Assembly: GCA_013397865.1 (NCBI GenBank)
Contig: VZTI01002787.1
Span: forward strand, 93,471-157,470
Reading direction: 5' to 3'
DNA from: Struthidea cinerea
Lineage: Eukaryota > Chordata > Aves > Passeriformes > Corcoracidae
Length of the DNA: 64,000 nucleotides
Both the position numbers and the translations under genes were made by a program. Under the pieces are notes generated by a model, which did no database searches, was not told the origin of the DNA, and was given only the letters and a program-made list of their open reading frames with translations. Below are positions 13,230 through 25,985 of this stretch, in pieces. The stretch's first letter is position 1. Each line of letters starts with the position of its first letter.

Positions 13230-13640
13230 CTCATGCTATTTTAACTGTCTGTTGTACAGGAAGGAGCTGATAAAAATGGGACTACAATGCCCTTACAGAT
13301 GAACTGGCAGGAGGCTTGATTGTGATTGATGCCTGAATAAATATACAATAACAGGCCCAACATTTCAACACGGCTTTTGATAGAAGGTAAGAGGCAGTGT
13401 CGGTTTTCACTGCCTGGACTGCAGGACTCTTTGCTCAAATACCTGGGAAGTGCCTTTCATTGAAGATTAAATCTTCTACTCTTAGTCTGACTTTAAATAA
13501 AGAGAGGGAGGTGGTTATTAGTAGGTAGGAATGAATATTTGTATTATTTTGTGAGGTATAAAGGTGCATTTCTTCCCACAGGTGCTCACGTGTGGCCCAC
13601 CCTAAATTCCTTTGAAGTCTCAATATCTTCCCCACAGATA
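13230..13640. promoter_or_regulatory. Candidate conserved non-coding element C
   Basis: Non-repetitive block with a striking doubled word TGATTGTGATTGATG at 13317-13331. TGATTGAT is the consensus form of a PBX-HOX composite site. An E-box-like cacgtg lies near 13590. No coding logic is visible. Enhancer function is inferred from motif content and from the gene's known regulatory neighbourhood. Confidence 0.35.
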
Positions 13641-14702
13641 ATCAGTGCCAAGGTGGGTGTATTTTAAAAATACACAGCATCATAACAGCTGCGTGGAGAA
13701 CAAATGGGCTGGACTTGGAGTTTGGGGCAGGGAGAGGAAGGCTGGGATTGTCCATGTCGTTGTCAACTCTTCTCTGCCTTGGGAGAAGAAGTTTTCAGCA
13801 GTCAACCAGGCACAGGCTTAGCCTGGGGAACAGTTTCTGCAGGAAGGGCACATGAGCCCACCATTGCTGGGGTTGGACAGCAACAGGAGAGCTCAGTATT
13901 TCTAGCGAACAGTCCCAGACAGTCTCCCCTGACTCCATCTACTGCAGTATAGACCAAAGGCTGTATCTTTCTGAAGCCTGCATTCTTTCAATCTTTCTTA
14001 ATAAAATAATTCTTAATGAGTGATGCATTTACCACCTCAAAACAGAAATTTCAGGAAGTAAACTCAGAGCACAGTTTTTATTAACCTTCCTCTTTTGGAG
14101 AAGAGGGCTTCAAGTGTCCTGAAATCACACGTTATCAGCTCCCACTTCAAGTAACACAGCTATCTATTCCACTTCAACAGTATCTCAAATACGCCCCTTC
14201 TTATCCTGCAAAAAATAGACACCTACTTAGCTTTCCAGAGCAATGATCCAGCCAAGCACCCCAGCAAGTACACAAACTTCAAGGGGGCAAACACTCCCTC
14301 TGGCTCCTTTGAAATCATTCAGGGAAGAAAGGCTTGCATTTGCCCAGGACCTTGCTGGATCACCTCGCTAAAAATAAGTTAAAAATAATACTTGGCACTT
14401 TGAAAGTGTTTCATGTGCTGAAACTACTGTCTAAACGGCAATCCTATAACTGTTACTAGCTTTATTTTGTAGATGGAGAAACTAAAGCAAAGAAGCCAGT
14501 TATTTCCTGCACCTTATACAGTGAGACAGTGTCAGAGCTGGGACTCCCCTGCCCTGTTCCCTCACCCACATGTTTCTCCTAACTGAGGGCACAGTCAGCA
14601 TGCACAGCAGCTGCCCAGCAGTCTGCAAACAAACTGTAAAAGCTCAGTTCCACCTCTTGCTACAGTCTGCACCAATTAATGTACACCACATACCAAAATT
14701 AG
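13641..14702. other. MPPED2 intron, no gene recognised
   Basis: Mixed composition. A GC-richer piece at 13700-13950 holds an 82-codon plus-strand open frame with no recognisable family features. I treat it as chance. Confidence 0.6.
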
Positions 14703-14825
14703 TCCAAGCCCCCTGCAATGAGCAGGGACACCTTCAACAGGTTGCTCAGGGCCCCATCCAACCTGGCTTTGAATATTTTCAGAGATGGGGCATCTGCCAC
14801 CTCTCTGAGTAACCTGTGCCCATGT
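14703..14825 (-). mobile_element. CR1 LINE short fragment
   Basis: Antisense CR1 wording: 'ccccctgcaatgagcagggacacctt', 'caggttgctcagggccccatccaacctggctttgaata' and 'agagatggggcatctgccacctctctgagtaacctgtgcc'. Both ends are lost: the 3' tail is not seen, and homology fades after about 14825. The orientation is minus. Confidence 0.88.
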
Positions 14826-16521
14826 TGCACTGCACTCCAAAGGCCATCACTGTTCATCATCAGCACTTCTTACTGAAGTACTAATTCTGTTCTGAAGTCA
14901 TCATTCAACAAGACAGTAAATCCTATTTTGGCGTACCTAACACTAGATCAGAACTCTATCAAGCCCCTGCACCCCAAAACAAAACACTGCAGCAACAAGA
15001 TGCAAAGCATTTACCCAGTATAAACTTGTCCAGTTCAAAATTTGGAGCACACACTTCCTAATTGTACTCTGGGGAATGAAACAGAAACCCAGCTGACTTG
15101 GAGGCAGTCTGTGTTAAGGGCTAATATGGCAGAGCTCAGACTCAGTATGACTGGTTGTGGAACTGAGATTAAGCTGTGTTCCAAACTACCTTCCTCTCCC
15201 CAGTTTCAGTGGTGTTTAAATGCTTGCAGGGTGGCATCAAAACCACGGTGTTTAAAGTCATTTAATGCAGCATCTCACCGCTTAGGGAAAAGGAAGGAAT
15301 GCTGGCTCCAAGTGGCCAGTGATGTCTGAGCACAGCACCACAGCGACTTCGTTCAGACCGCAGAGCTGCCCAGCCCTAACCAGCCAAGAGGCAGTAACAA
15401 GTGCTCTGGTTCTGTGTTACTACAGACCTCTGGATTAGCACACACCTAAATTAGACCTGTGACCCATATTTTAACACCTTTTCTTATCCCAGATAGGATG
15501 ATGCAGTAGTGATTTGCAGAACATGCCATTCCAACCGAGGTGGGATAAAAACAAGTTCCCCACATTACAATTTATAGAGTAAAAATGGGGTTTTGCACAG
15601 AGCTTGTAAAATCAAGCCAAACACAGCAAGAGAAAGTGAAATCTCTCAAGATTGGTTTCATCCAATTGCTGATGGCACAACTTGTTATTCGAGTTTATAT
15701 TGATGCACATGATGTAAATGGAAAAGTTGTGAAGTGAAAAATTTTTCATATTCCACTTTAAAATACCTTTGAATTGGAATGAAATACAAATTCAGTGTAC
15801 TATTAACCAAATGAAACATACCCCCAAGCTGCACAGCAAGAAAACGCTTAACCCACATTGAACTTAAGCAAACAGACAAATCTTACAAATTTCACAAGGA
15901 TGAAAGTGTGCACTTAATTTTAAGGCAAGAGTTTACTATTGCTTTTGCAAACAGGTAAATAAAATTTCAAATAGACATATGTATACTTATATATAAAAAT
16001 AAAAATTACAAAATAACAAAATGACAACAGACAAACAAGCAACAGACAACTCAAAAGGTGAAATACTAACAGAGCAATTCCATCTATAGTAGTTTTGTAT
16101 TTAAAATCAAATCCTGGAGAAGCAATGAGGAACATGGCACTGATCAGTACACTGTGAATTACGAAGCAATATTGAGAATCTTCTCCTAGTAAGTCTAAAT
16201 GCAGCACAGAATAAAATTATGGTGTAACTGGGGTGGGGGTGGGTAGGGGTGGAGGAGGTGTAATTGCTCTAAGAAAGGAGAATTATAGCTACTCAGCTGC
16301 CAAGATCTCAAAGTGCTCCAAAACCACAGCTCTATTTCATCACATTTAATTTTTGTACATATATTAAATTCAGCCAAGTCAGTAGATTAAAATAATATAG
16401 TAGATTGTATCAACCCAGATTTTGGCAAAATGTGACACAATCCCTTTTCAAAACCCTAAAATCGTCTTGCTTATGAGGACTATCACACGGCTGAATAGTG
16501 GCTAAAGGGCTATAAATAAAT
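14826..16521. other. MPPED2 intron, no gene recognised
   Basis: Mostly AT-rich. Minus-strand frames at 15920-16207 and 16195-16377 give hydrophobic or low-complexity translations typical of AT-rich intron, not of a protein family. It contains the G-quadruplex motif described separately. Confidence 0.55.
16230..16249 (+). other. G-quadruplex motif
   Basis: Four G tracts (4, 5, 3 and 4 G) are separated by loops of one, one and two bases. This meets the canonical G4 rule and short loops favour stability. It lies on the plus strand, which is the template for MPPED2 transcription, so the pre-mRNA carries the C-rich complement. Confidence 0.85.
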
Positions 16522-17538
16522 AGATTGCAGCAGCACAAGGGAGGTGCTAGCAAATTGCCACAGGGATTGGTATTAGGATCAGTTTTATTTAACATCTTTA
16601 TTAATGATCTGGAAGAACGGGTAAACAGTGCATTAATTAAATTCACAGATTTCAATATAGTGAGAAGTGTTATAAACATGACAGTGGGGAAAGAAATTAT
16701 GCCAAAGGAGGTTAGAAACACTGAGATAAGTAAGAAAAGGGGATTCCTTCTAAAAAAAAATGCAGGCTAATACATCTGAAGAGAATTTAAAACCACAAAT
16801 AATCAGTGAGAGGAAGAAACCCAACCCTGTTAAGCTCAAATAAAAGACCCAGGGGCAGCAGCTGAGAGCAAATTATGCATGAGCTTGCAACATGAATGGG
16901 GAAAAGAATAAAATTATCTGGGCTACATACGTGGCTGTATCATGACATTGTAATGTGACGCAAGCCTGGACTTCCTGCAGAAGCAGCGAAACAGTCACCA
17001 TCCTACATCAAGCAGCCAAGGATCTCCCCTGAACACACAGGAGTGACAGAATTCTGCAGTTTGGTTCTAAGCCTCTTGTGAAAATTTAAAAAGAAAAAAG
17101 CAACCCGGACGATCAACCAACCAAAAACCAATATCCAAGATTCTAAAATGCCTCACCAGAAATAACAAAGAGGAAAAGAGAAAAATCTGAAAGGATTACC
17201 AAGACTGAGAGTATAAAATAACCAACACAGGGCCAGAAAAGTACAAGAACAAACATCATGAAGGGTACGAGAAATCTTTAGGCTCATCTCATCAAACACG
17301 GCACAATTTGGATTTTTTTTTTTAATAAAATAAACATTGGAAGCATATAAGCAGAGTATTAGTTCCTGCTAGTAACATCTACACTACACTAAGGTACAGT
17401 CTCAAAAAGAATTAACTGAAACTGCTTTTCTTCATTCATTAAAAGTGGGCATAATATTCAAAAATATAGTGTAGGAGACAATCCTGCAATAGCAGAATGA
17501 TTTAATAGGTCTTTTCCATCTCTAACTTCTATGATTCC
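16522..17538 (+). mobile_element. Old, degraded CR1-type LINE with reverse transcriptase remnant
   Basis: Near 16525-16640 the plus strand translates to a piece of CR1 reverse transcriptase (LPQGLVLGSVLFNIFINDLEE), followed by a decayed version of the 'SKFADDTKL' block. About 900 bp further on, 17475-17538 has an older-type CR1 sense 3' end (gatttaataggtcttttccatctctaacttctatgattc). The orientation agrees, so I read both as one plus-strand element with heavy internal decay. The phrase 'catcatgaagggtacgagaaatcttta' near 17257 is also CR1-like. Two separate fragments cannot be excluded. No functional product. Confidence 0.75.
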
Positions 17539-18180
17539 TTAAGAGACAATAAGCAGAGAGACAACCCTCTGCAAAATTAAATCACTGGGATTCAACTGGA
17601 GAATGAAAATTAAATCACAGCAAAGTATTTTCTTCTCTGTAAGCATTAGCATTAATCACATGCAAAAGTAAAATATTAGTTAATTTGATTCCCTGTGCCT
17701 TCCAGACTCTGGACGAAATGAATCAATGCAGGAAGACTGATTTCTCTGATAATTGGGGAAACGGTAAGGACAGAGGAAAAAAAGAAGCAAGAAGGAAAAA
17801 AAAAAAGTAGAAATAGCTGGTGAAAATGAAATTACCAAAAGAAATTTGACTAGAGAAAACCATGTTAGAGCACCTATTTCTTCTCTATGCCTAATAAGAA
17901 CAATATATGTAATATTTCACAGTGGCGGCTTTGAAAAAGTGCTTTCTAACTATGGCTAGAATTGGGATAAGTCACCTTGGACAGTACAAACTATCACTAA
18001 TTTAGGTGACTAAAACCTCTGAAAAATGGCTTTACTCTCCATCCCCTTCTGGTTGTCAGCCCTCTGCAACACCTCGGGTTTGCTGCAGGGAGAAGGGGGT
18101 GGCACACCAAAACCCCAGCTCCACCCACACAGTAAAGACTGGGCACGATGAACTTACAAGGCACAACTGATTTGGGAACC
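17539..18180. other. MPPED2 intron, no gene recognised
   Basis: AT-rich with an A-rich stretch near 17775-17810. No repeat or RNA gene is recognised. Confidence 0.6.
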
Positions 18181-18210
18181 CCCTGCCCTGCCCTGCCCTG
18201 CCCTGCCCTG
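18181..18210 (+). repeat. (CCCTG)6 simple repeat
   Basis: Six perfect CCCTG units in a locally GC-richer segment. The minus strand reads (CAGGG)6. Confidence 0.95.
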
Positions 18211-18399
18211 CTGTGGAATGGGTCACTCGGGTGTGCACAAGGCGCTCGACCAGCAGCGTGTCCCCACGGCCGCTGCTGTCACCGGGGAGGGAGGTGCCAC
18301 CCCAGCACTTCAATCGGCTCCTTAGGCCACAGAAGGTCAGAGTGGACAAACCACAGCCTAACCAAGCAGTTTGCAGCTGGGGGCAGGCAGCACAAAGCC

Positions 18400-18630
18400 T
18401 TTCAAATTAGCAGCCAGATGATGGCACGAAGCCGTAAGGGACCGGTTCTCAGCGCAGCCAACAAGAATTCACGTGCAGATGTCACTGGACATCAAGACTG
18501 GGCCAATTTTGCAAAGGCTGGTAATTTCAGCTTGTGCGCTGGAGAAATTGATGCACGTGCCATGGGAATAGAGAAAAAAATGGGCACGAGCACAGTGCGA
18601 GGCGAGCGAAGCAGCTGAGACAAACCCTGC
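18400..18630. promoter_or_regulatory. Candidate conserved non-coding element D
   Basis: Unusually CpG-containing and non-repetitive for this intron. It has two cacgtgc words (about 18470 and 18554) and the phrase gccaattttgcaaaggctgg. A 156-codon plus frame runs through 18148-18618, but it begins in the CCCTG repeat area and resembles no family. Regulatory function is a guess from texture. Confidence 0.25.
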
Positions 18631-19038
18631 TGCCTTGGGGCCAGCGTTTTCTCCAGACAGACAGCAGTTCTTTAGTTCAGTGACAGATTTTATTGAGCTG
18701 GCAAAGGGATACGTCATCAACATAACAAAAACTTAAAAAAAAAATAAAGCCAAAGGAACAATATGGAAAAAAATAACTAGAGGTCTGGTTTGTTTCTTCT
18801 GATACATTTTAAAATATGTACTTTCCTCCTACAGGCAAGAAACACTGCATTTAATTAGAAGAATAAATCATTACATTTTTATAGTTAGTAGTTTCTTCTA
18901 CAATGAAACTAGATTAGTTTCTCACTACACATACTGTTTATTGTTCAAATTTTATGGTAAGTTCTAATAATTGAAATGTTACAAACAGTTCAGTTTGGGG
19001 TTTTTTTGTTTTCTATTAAACCAACTCTTAGACTATTC

Positions 19039-19070
<32 letters not shown>

Positions 19071-22000
19071 CTTTTTTTTTTTCCCCCCCACCAAAAATCT
19101 CTCTGGCTTTCTACCTGTTGCAGAGAAATACACACTCTCTTAAATGACCCTTTGAATGTTATGGGGATAGACTTATCCATAAAATTCTATGTAGAGCTTA
19201 AAACTTAGTTCCATCTGTGAGCAAAGCTTGAATTTTAATCCTCACACTTCTAACTGGGCAGGTTCTTCACCTTCAAAACACAGGTAACCAGTAGTTCTGC
19301 TGTGACAGGACCTGTCCTGCAACACGTAGCCACAAATGTCACTTACGCAATTTTCTATAGGACTGCAATTATTTTCTTCTGTTTTCCCCATCCTGCAGCA
19401 ACAAAATCAAGATGTAAACACAAAGAAAGTGCAGCAGACACCTCACTGATTTCACTGCCATTTAAGACAACCCCAGCAGCTCTGTGCTGTGGGCTGATGA
19501 GGAAAGCACATTAAGCACTTGCAACAAAACATCCAAGTAGACCTGTTTTGCAGCCTGATTAATAGAAACAACCTCTAAGGACTAATCACAAGTCAAGCCC
19601 TGTTCTGTAGATTAATAGAACAAAGGCACAAGAGAATAGGGAAGGTACAGGACTAGAATATAAATAAGAACAGGTGTACATTCTAGGCAGATTGACTGCT
19701 AGTAATTATCAGCTAAAGGCACATCCTTACAGCGAGGTCTCGCTGTTGTGTGCCGGAACAGCTAATTTCCAGATGGACCCATCAGCCTATGTATCTCTGA
19801 ATATTCTATCTCTAAAACCCACAAAACAACCACAAAATACTTCTCTGAAACAAATCACGCCTTCATCTCACTCTTTCAGTGTCACTTGAATTTCTAGGTT
19901 GATATTAGGTGATTCTGAAGTTTGCAGCAAGTATTCTTTTCAGCTACACAGATGTGGATCAGAAATACAATACTGACATGTAAGGAACTGACTGCTACTC
20001 AAACCCTGCAATATGGGACCAGATGCTGCAACCCAGCAGAGATGCCATGTACCCCATCTGACCCTGCACGGAGCTGTGCAGAGTGATCTATACTTGGTTT
20101 ACTCCATCATTTTCTAAGATTTCCCAAATGTTCCACCTCTCCCAATGTACCACCTCTATACATGCAGCAATATAAGCTCTTGAACTCTATATATCTAGGA
20201 GTTTATAAAAAAAGATCTGCAGGTTAGGCAGTGGAAGACAATCTTCCTTAAAATGGCACTTCGCAGGTTTCTCAAGAAACACGAAACTTATGTTATATTC
20301 ATAAACAGAAGAACCAAACTTACTAAAAACTGAAAAAACAAATTCAGGTACCCATAACTCAAGATTACAGTGTTTTAGGGCATCCCATATTAAAAACGGG
20401 AACACTTCAGGACTACAGCTTTCAGACTAGCAACCCAGGTTACCTTTCTCTTCCTTCTTCTTGCAGTGCAGGCCATGGAAGTGTCCCAAGCAGCCCAGAT
20501 GGAACACCAAGAGAAGTGTTAAAGAGAACACCTTTCTTGAAATTTATTACGTTCCCAGTTTTGAAAACAAGATGCATTAAAATCTGTGCCAGGAAAAGGA
20601 GACTGAAAGATAGCCTTCCTTCTTACATAAAGCTTACTTATATAAAATTGGAGGCGATACACAATCATAAGTATAAACCAATATATATATTAAGTAAGTA
20701 AGTATATACCAAGGTATAAACCAATAAACCTGACCCAAGAGATTAATACAGTGAGCAGCTGCAAATATCAGCTTTTTTCAGTAGGACACACTGATTCACA
20801 TATGTACAAAAATAAACAGGCTTTCTGAGGAACCAGACCCCACAACTTATGTCAGCTCTAACCATCCTGCAAATGCTGCCAAAGCAGCAAAACTGAAGGT
20901 GAGAGTTCTCCAGAAGCAGAGGACAGACAGGCTGGCAGATCTGCAGATACAAAACTCAAGTACTCGCATTACTTGCAAAATAAATACGATGGCACAGTTG
21001 TCAGATGATTTCAAATCATCACGAGATCACTTCCCAGGAAGCATTACTCGCTTTGTCAAAGCAGCCCCACGGGCCAGTATGGAAGGCAAACAGCTAAGCA
21101 CATCTGTTAAGGGATATTCTGTTTAGTGTTTATCTGAAATGCTAAAGAGGAACACAGAACGGAGCGACTCCCAGGGCTTTCTCCCAGCCACACTGTGCAC
21201 ACAGACTGCAAAACGCTGTCCTTGTCCGTGCAATATTAACTGGGGAGGCAGCAAAGGTGGTGCGGCTCGTGAGACCTCCTGAGCTCACTAAGGGTCTGTG
21301 CAACGCAGGCACATCCGGCAAGGAACAAGGATAAGCTCTTGGCATCTTCCTGCTCCTAAACCACTGCTTAAGCCTCCTCTGTGTGCACATCACAAACATG
21401 GCTCTCAGCCATGCTGAGGTTTTGATATTTAGCTACCGGAGTTAGAAATGTCAGCAATCCTCAGATTTTACATGTACACAAACCATAGCATAGACCAGCA
21501 CCTAAACGTTTTAGAGGTGGTTATAAATACCCACAGGTGTCATTGATTTTCAACTGAGTCCACGAGTGTTGGCCACTTCTGAAATAAGGTGCCAGATCTA
21601 TTCTACTGAACAGATTCTCATGAAAATCTGATGAATGTAGTTGTCGCTCTTGACCTTTATGTCTATGCTCAGATTCACCATCACTGGTCTCTTATTTAAA
21701 GCGCACGTGCAATTTTTGCTTTATTTCATAGAGTTACTTTAAGCATCTTATACACATGTTAGGGTGAAGTTAGCATTCTGATCAGTGAGTATTAGATAAA
21801 TATGACCCAAATCATCTGGAAGAAAGTCACGAGAAATCTTACCCTTCACTGGGAGCTAACAAAATCTAGTCACTTACTATTTGACTTACTTTAGGATTTA
21901 AATAAAAAATAATTGCTTCTCCATTTCTATTGCATTTTATCACCATCACATCACGTGAGCTTTATTGTAAACCCTACCTGCAATGTATATTCTTCCACAA

Positions 22001-25000
22001 TTTTCCTGTCCATCCTGAATAGATGAACTGTGAAACACACCACTTGTAGATTATATTTGTTTCACATACCCAACCACCTTCCTCCCTGTCACCTCCTCCA
22101 GCCTAATTTCATTCATTTCACTGCACCTTGTAAAGGCACTTGAAAGCATCCTTATTTTTCCAAGTAATTCAGCAAAGCTGATAATATGTATATCTGTATA
22201 TGTAACTGACAATTATGTGCTTTAATTAAAGCTTATTGAGCCAGTGAAACTACTTAAGTAATAAAGGTGGCACATTTAGGTGCCAAAGTGGAGAAGTTTC
22301 ACTACATTTTCCCAGTGTGGGTTGATATTCTGGCACTGTGAAGGTCTCAACCTGTGTAGTCTCTGCTCACTCAGGGTCACAACTCCTGACTTAGCAGTGC
22401 TCCATGCATACAGAGCTTTTAAACTGGCAGCACTGCTGATAACTCCCTGAAAACCGCACTGATGTGTCATGTGCTCTCAATATCCCTCTGGAAACACGCA
22501 CACACATTCAGGCACACGGTCCTGTGTGGAGGGTGGGCCTTGGCTGGAGGCCAGGTGTCCACCAAGATGCTTTATCACTCCCCTCCCCAGCTGGACAGTG
22601 GAGAGAAAGTAAAGATGGAAAATGACGTGTGGGTTGAGATAAGGCAGTTTACTACAGCAAAAGCATGTGCACACACAAGCACAGAGGACAAAAAAATTAT
22701 TCCCTACTTCCCTTCAGCAAGTGATGTCCAGCCACTTCCCAGGAAGCAGGGCTTCATCACATGGAGTGGTTGCTCCAGAAGGAAAACATTGTAAATATCA
22801 AACGTCATCCCCCCACTTTTCTTAGCTTTTATATCTGAGCTGATGTCATATGGTATGGCATATTCCTTTGGTCAGTTTGGGTCAGCTATCCCAGCTCTGT
22901 CCCCTTCCAAAATCTTGCCCAGCCTACTGATGGAGGGGAGGGATGTTGGAGAAAACAGTGCTGACGCTGTGCCAGCCCTGCCCAGCAGTAGCCAAAACAC
23001 AGGTGTGTTATCAGCACCTTCCCAGCTCCCAAGGCCAAGCACAGCACTGGGAGGGTGCTGTGAGGAAAGGAGCTCCAGCTCAGCCAGACCCAACACACAC
23101 TGGGTGGGCCTTGCCCTTCCAGGATACAGCCCTAGCCTAATGCGCCAACCCTACAGCAAAGTCTTGGTATCCCACCCAATTCCTCAGTGGAATCCTGGCT
23201 CCTCTGGCTCACCAGCTCTGCCAGAGAGCCCTGAACCCTCCTGCCCTGTGCTCCAAGCAGCCAGGCCCTGATTGCACTCCCCCACACATCCTCCAACAGG
23301 CTTCTCTGCCTGTCACTCAAAGCATCCACCTGCTCCCTAATTCTTCTTGCTTAGGGCGTAGGGGAAATGAAGCAATGAAAGTAATGAGGCTTGAAGAGCA
23401 CCACACAATGCAAAATCCATTCTGATGTCAGCCTGTCAAAGCTGAAGCCCCTCTCTCACTTCTCCACTCTCCTACCGTGAAGGTGGCTGTACTAGAGTGA
23501 AGTAATTTTTCAGTTAACCTTAACAGCATGCTATTTTCAGCTTTGTCTTTCTTCCCTTCTGCACTAGACCACCACAAAGAGGTATGGCGCATGTGCAGGT
23601 GAAAGGAAATGGAAACGCAGGAGTCCTGAAGTGTAGAAGCTGCATGGGAGAATTTATTCAAGCAAGCATCAACACACTGCAAGGAGTCCTGCCCTGTACA
23701 GAACAGCCTATCTCCAGGTTTGGCTTAACTCTTGCCTTCCCTCCTCCTTCCCAGCCCCCATTCTTTAAGGGGCTTCAGACCCCCTCCCAAGACCAAGTCT
23801 GATGCTACCATAGTTAGAAATGTCAGGAGTTTTGTAGTAGTCCGGTTCCTACTATTGGTAACTCCTCCCTGGGTGTGAATGCTTTCAGCCTGCTCCTTGC
23901 ACACAAGTGCCACAGGGATCACTGGGTTATTTCAGTCTTCAGCTAAAGGAAAGCAAACTGCTTGTTCCTGGCAAGTAAAACACACCAACCAAAGCAAAAC
24001 TACAAGTATAAGCACAACTTGTCTATCAAAATGTCCTTCTTGTTGAGCAAACCATACTTCAACCTACAAATAAGGAGGCCACCATAAATAATCAACACCA
24101 CAGCTCATGCTCATTCTGGCTCTCTGCTTTTTTGCACAGCAAAAAACTGAACTCCAGGAAAATGGAGCAAGAAATAGAGACTCAGAGCAGATTTCCACAA
24201 TCATTTGTTTGTACTGCTGTGGAGGAATTCAAATTCCTGTTTCCACAACAGGAAAGATTTAAAAGAGCTAGGAGAGCTACCATTTTGTGTCTGGTTTAAC
24301 TGGCTAGAATTCCAGCCACAAATACGCACAGTTTATGTGTTAACACTAGTAGTGAATACTCTAAAGTTCTTATTCCTGCTGAAGTCCTGAAACCTGAAGA
24401 AAAGATCAAGACTTCATGATCTGCCCCAGTGCCAGGATGCAGACCTGTCCAAAGAATTATATAGGACAGGTTTGCACCACAGTATTAAAAATTACTTATG
24501 AGCGAGTGTATTTAAAATGACAAACATCCCACTCTTTCTTTAAAAAAAAAGAAGAGGAAGAAAAAAACAAAGAAAGCTTTTAAAAGTAAATGGGACAATT
24601 TTTTACTTGGAAGTGAATCTGATATCAAGGAGACCAAAGAAAAATCAGCTACATTCCCAACAAGGCAAAAAATGTAAACAAACCGCTGCAATTCCAGACC
24701 AGGGGGAATTCATTCTTTGATTCTAAACTGAGAGACCTGGCGGACAAATGCCAAGAAAAATGAAACAGAAGCCTGCACCTTTAAACACAACCACACCACA
24801 GTGGTGGTGTGTTTGTTTAACATACAGACAGGAGACTTCAGTCTTTGCCAATAATTTTCTCAGTTGCTGACTTCTACTGCATAAACACCAGAATTCCTGA
24901 AAAACTGGTACAACACACACAGTTTTGTCCAGTCTCCCCTCGTTTCCTCACCACTAAATAGCAAAGAAGAACTTTATTGCTGAATAGTCCAATTTCTAGC

Positions 25001-25779
25001 CCTCCTTTTTTTAGACACAAGCTAATTGCCAACTAAGACTATGAAAATAAAAGAAATGAGATCCATTCCAACCCATCAGTGTATGTGAATCCCATCATGT
25101 GAGTTGCCAATTGGTTTTCCAGTCCTCACGCTCAATATCTGCTGTTAATTTGCTTGCTATTTCAAGAACTTGAAGACTGTCAGCAAAATCCATGATGCAT
25201 TACAAAACTTATAATTGGAAAGAAAAAAAACCCTCTGACACTTTTCTGACAGGATAAACAGAGAGTCTGAAAACACTGATCAGAACAAGGCAGAAGTACT
25301 AACTTAGAGCTGCTCGTACTAAAATATCATTGCAAATGAAGCAGAGAAAGAAACCGAGTTAGAGAAATAATTTTAAACTGATGTAAAATCATTTGGTGAA
25401 ACCCCAAATTTTACACTGGGCTAAAAAGAAAAGATTGCACAAAACATTATTTTTAAAGGAGATGGCTGAACCTGTCTCTGCTTCTTAAGGTTGCATTTTC
25501 TATGCCAATTAAAATTTTGCTTCTGAAAAAGAGTTAAGGCACTTCCTCTAGAGTTACTAAAAAAAGCAAATGAAAGCCTTGGCTCCGCAGACGTGAGTGA
25601 TAGTGAGGCGTTTGTTCTTGACCTCTGGATCACCCTACAGATCACATTCTTGGACATAGGAAAAACCCACTAGTATTCATTAAAAGCAACTGGGAGGCCA
25701 GCTTTGTGCTTCTGTTCTTGAGACCCGAACAAGCTACAACTTGACAAACGTGCAGGATATTGCTGAACAATGCTGCTGT
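18631..25779. other. MPPED2 intron, no gene recognised
   Basis: Long intronic stretch with simple repeats at 19049-19089 and a short TAAG/TATA repeat near 20680-20730. GC-richer islands at 22,880-23,330 hold several overlapping frames, up to 142 codons at 22843-23271. These are proline- and serine-rich and coincide on both strands, as expected by chance in GC-rich DNA. No CR1 fragment, tRNA or exon is recognised. Confidence 0.55.
19049..19089 (+). repeat. (TA)11 followed by poly-T and poly-C
   Basis: Eleven TA units (19049-19070), a C, eleven T, then seven C. Compound low-complexity tract. Confidence 0.95.
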
Positions 25780-25985
25780 TCCTGTCAGGAGGGAAGAGCT
25801 TTATTCCCAGCTTCATTCAGGATGAATTAATTTTCATCACAATGATGCAAATCACAGATTTCAGTCATTATTTAAATAATTGATTGTCATCTTTTACATT
25901 TGTGGTTGGTTCTTTTCCGTTATCCCCATAAAGTTGATTCTGTTAAACATTAATTAATTTTCACTGAATTAGCCTTTACACTACA
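25780..25985. promoter_or_regulatory. Candidate conserved non-coding element E, with octamer site
   Basis: Contains a perfect octamer ATGCAAAT at 25845-25852 (POU-domain factor site). TAATT-type homeodomain words lie on both sides (gaattaattttc near 25824, taattaattttc near 25950). A ttgtggttg word near 25900 resembles a RUNX site. No repeat signature. This clustering is typical of neural or developmental enhancers; activity is inferred. Confidence 0.35.

Noticed and set aside
18148..18618. 156-codon plus-strand frame
   Set aside because: Includes the translation of the (CCCTG)6 repeat and no recognisable protein. Judged chance.
22843..23271. 142-codon plus-strand frame
   Set aside because: Pro/Ser-rich composition driven by local GC, with overlapping open frames on the opposite strand. 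No family resemblance.
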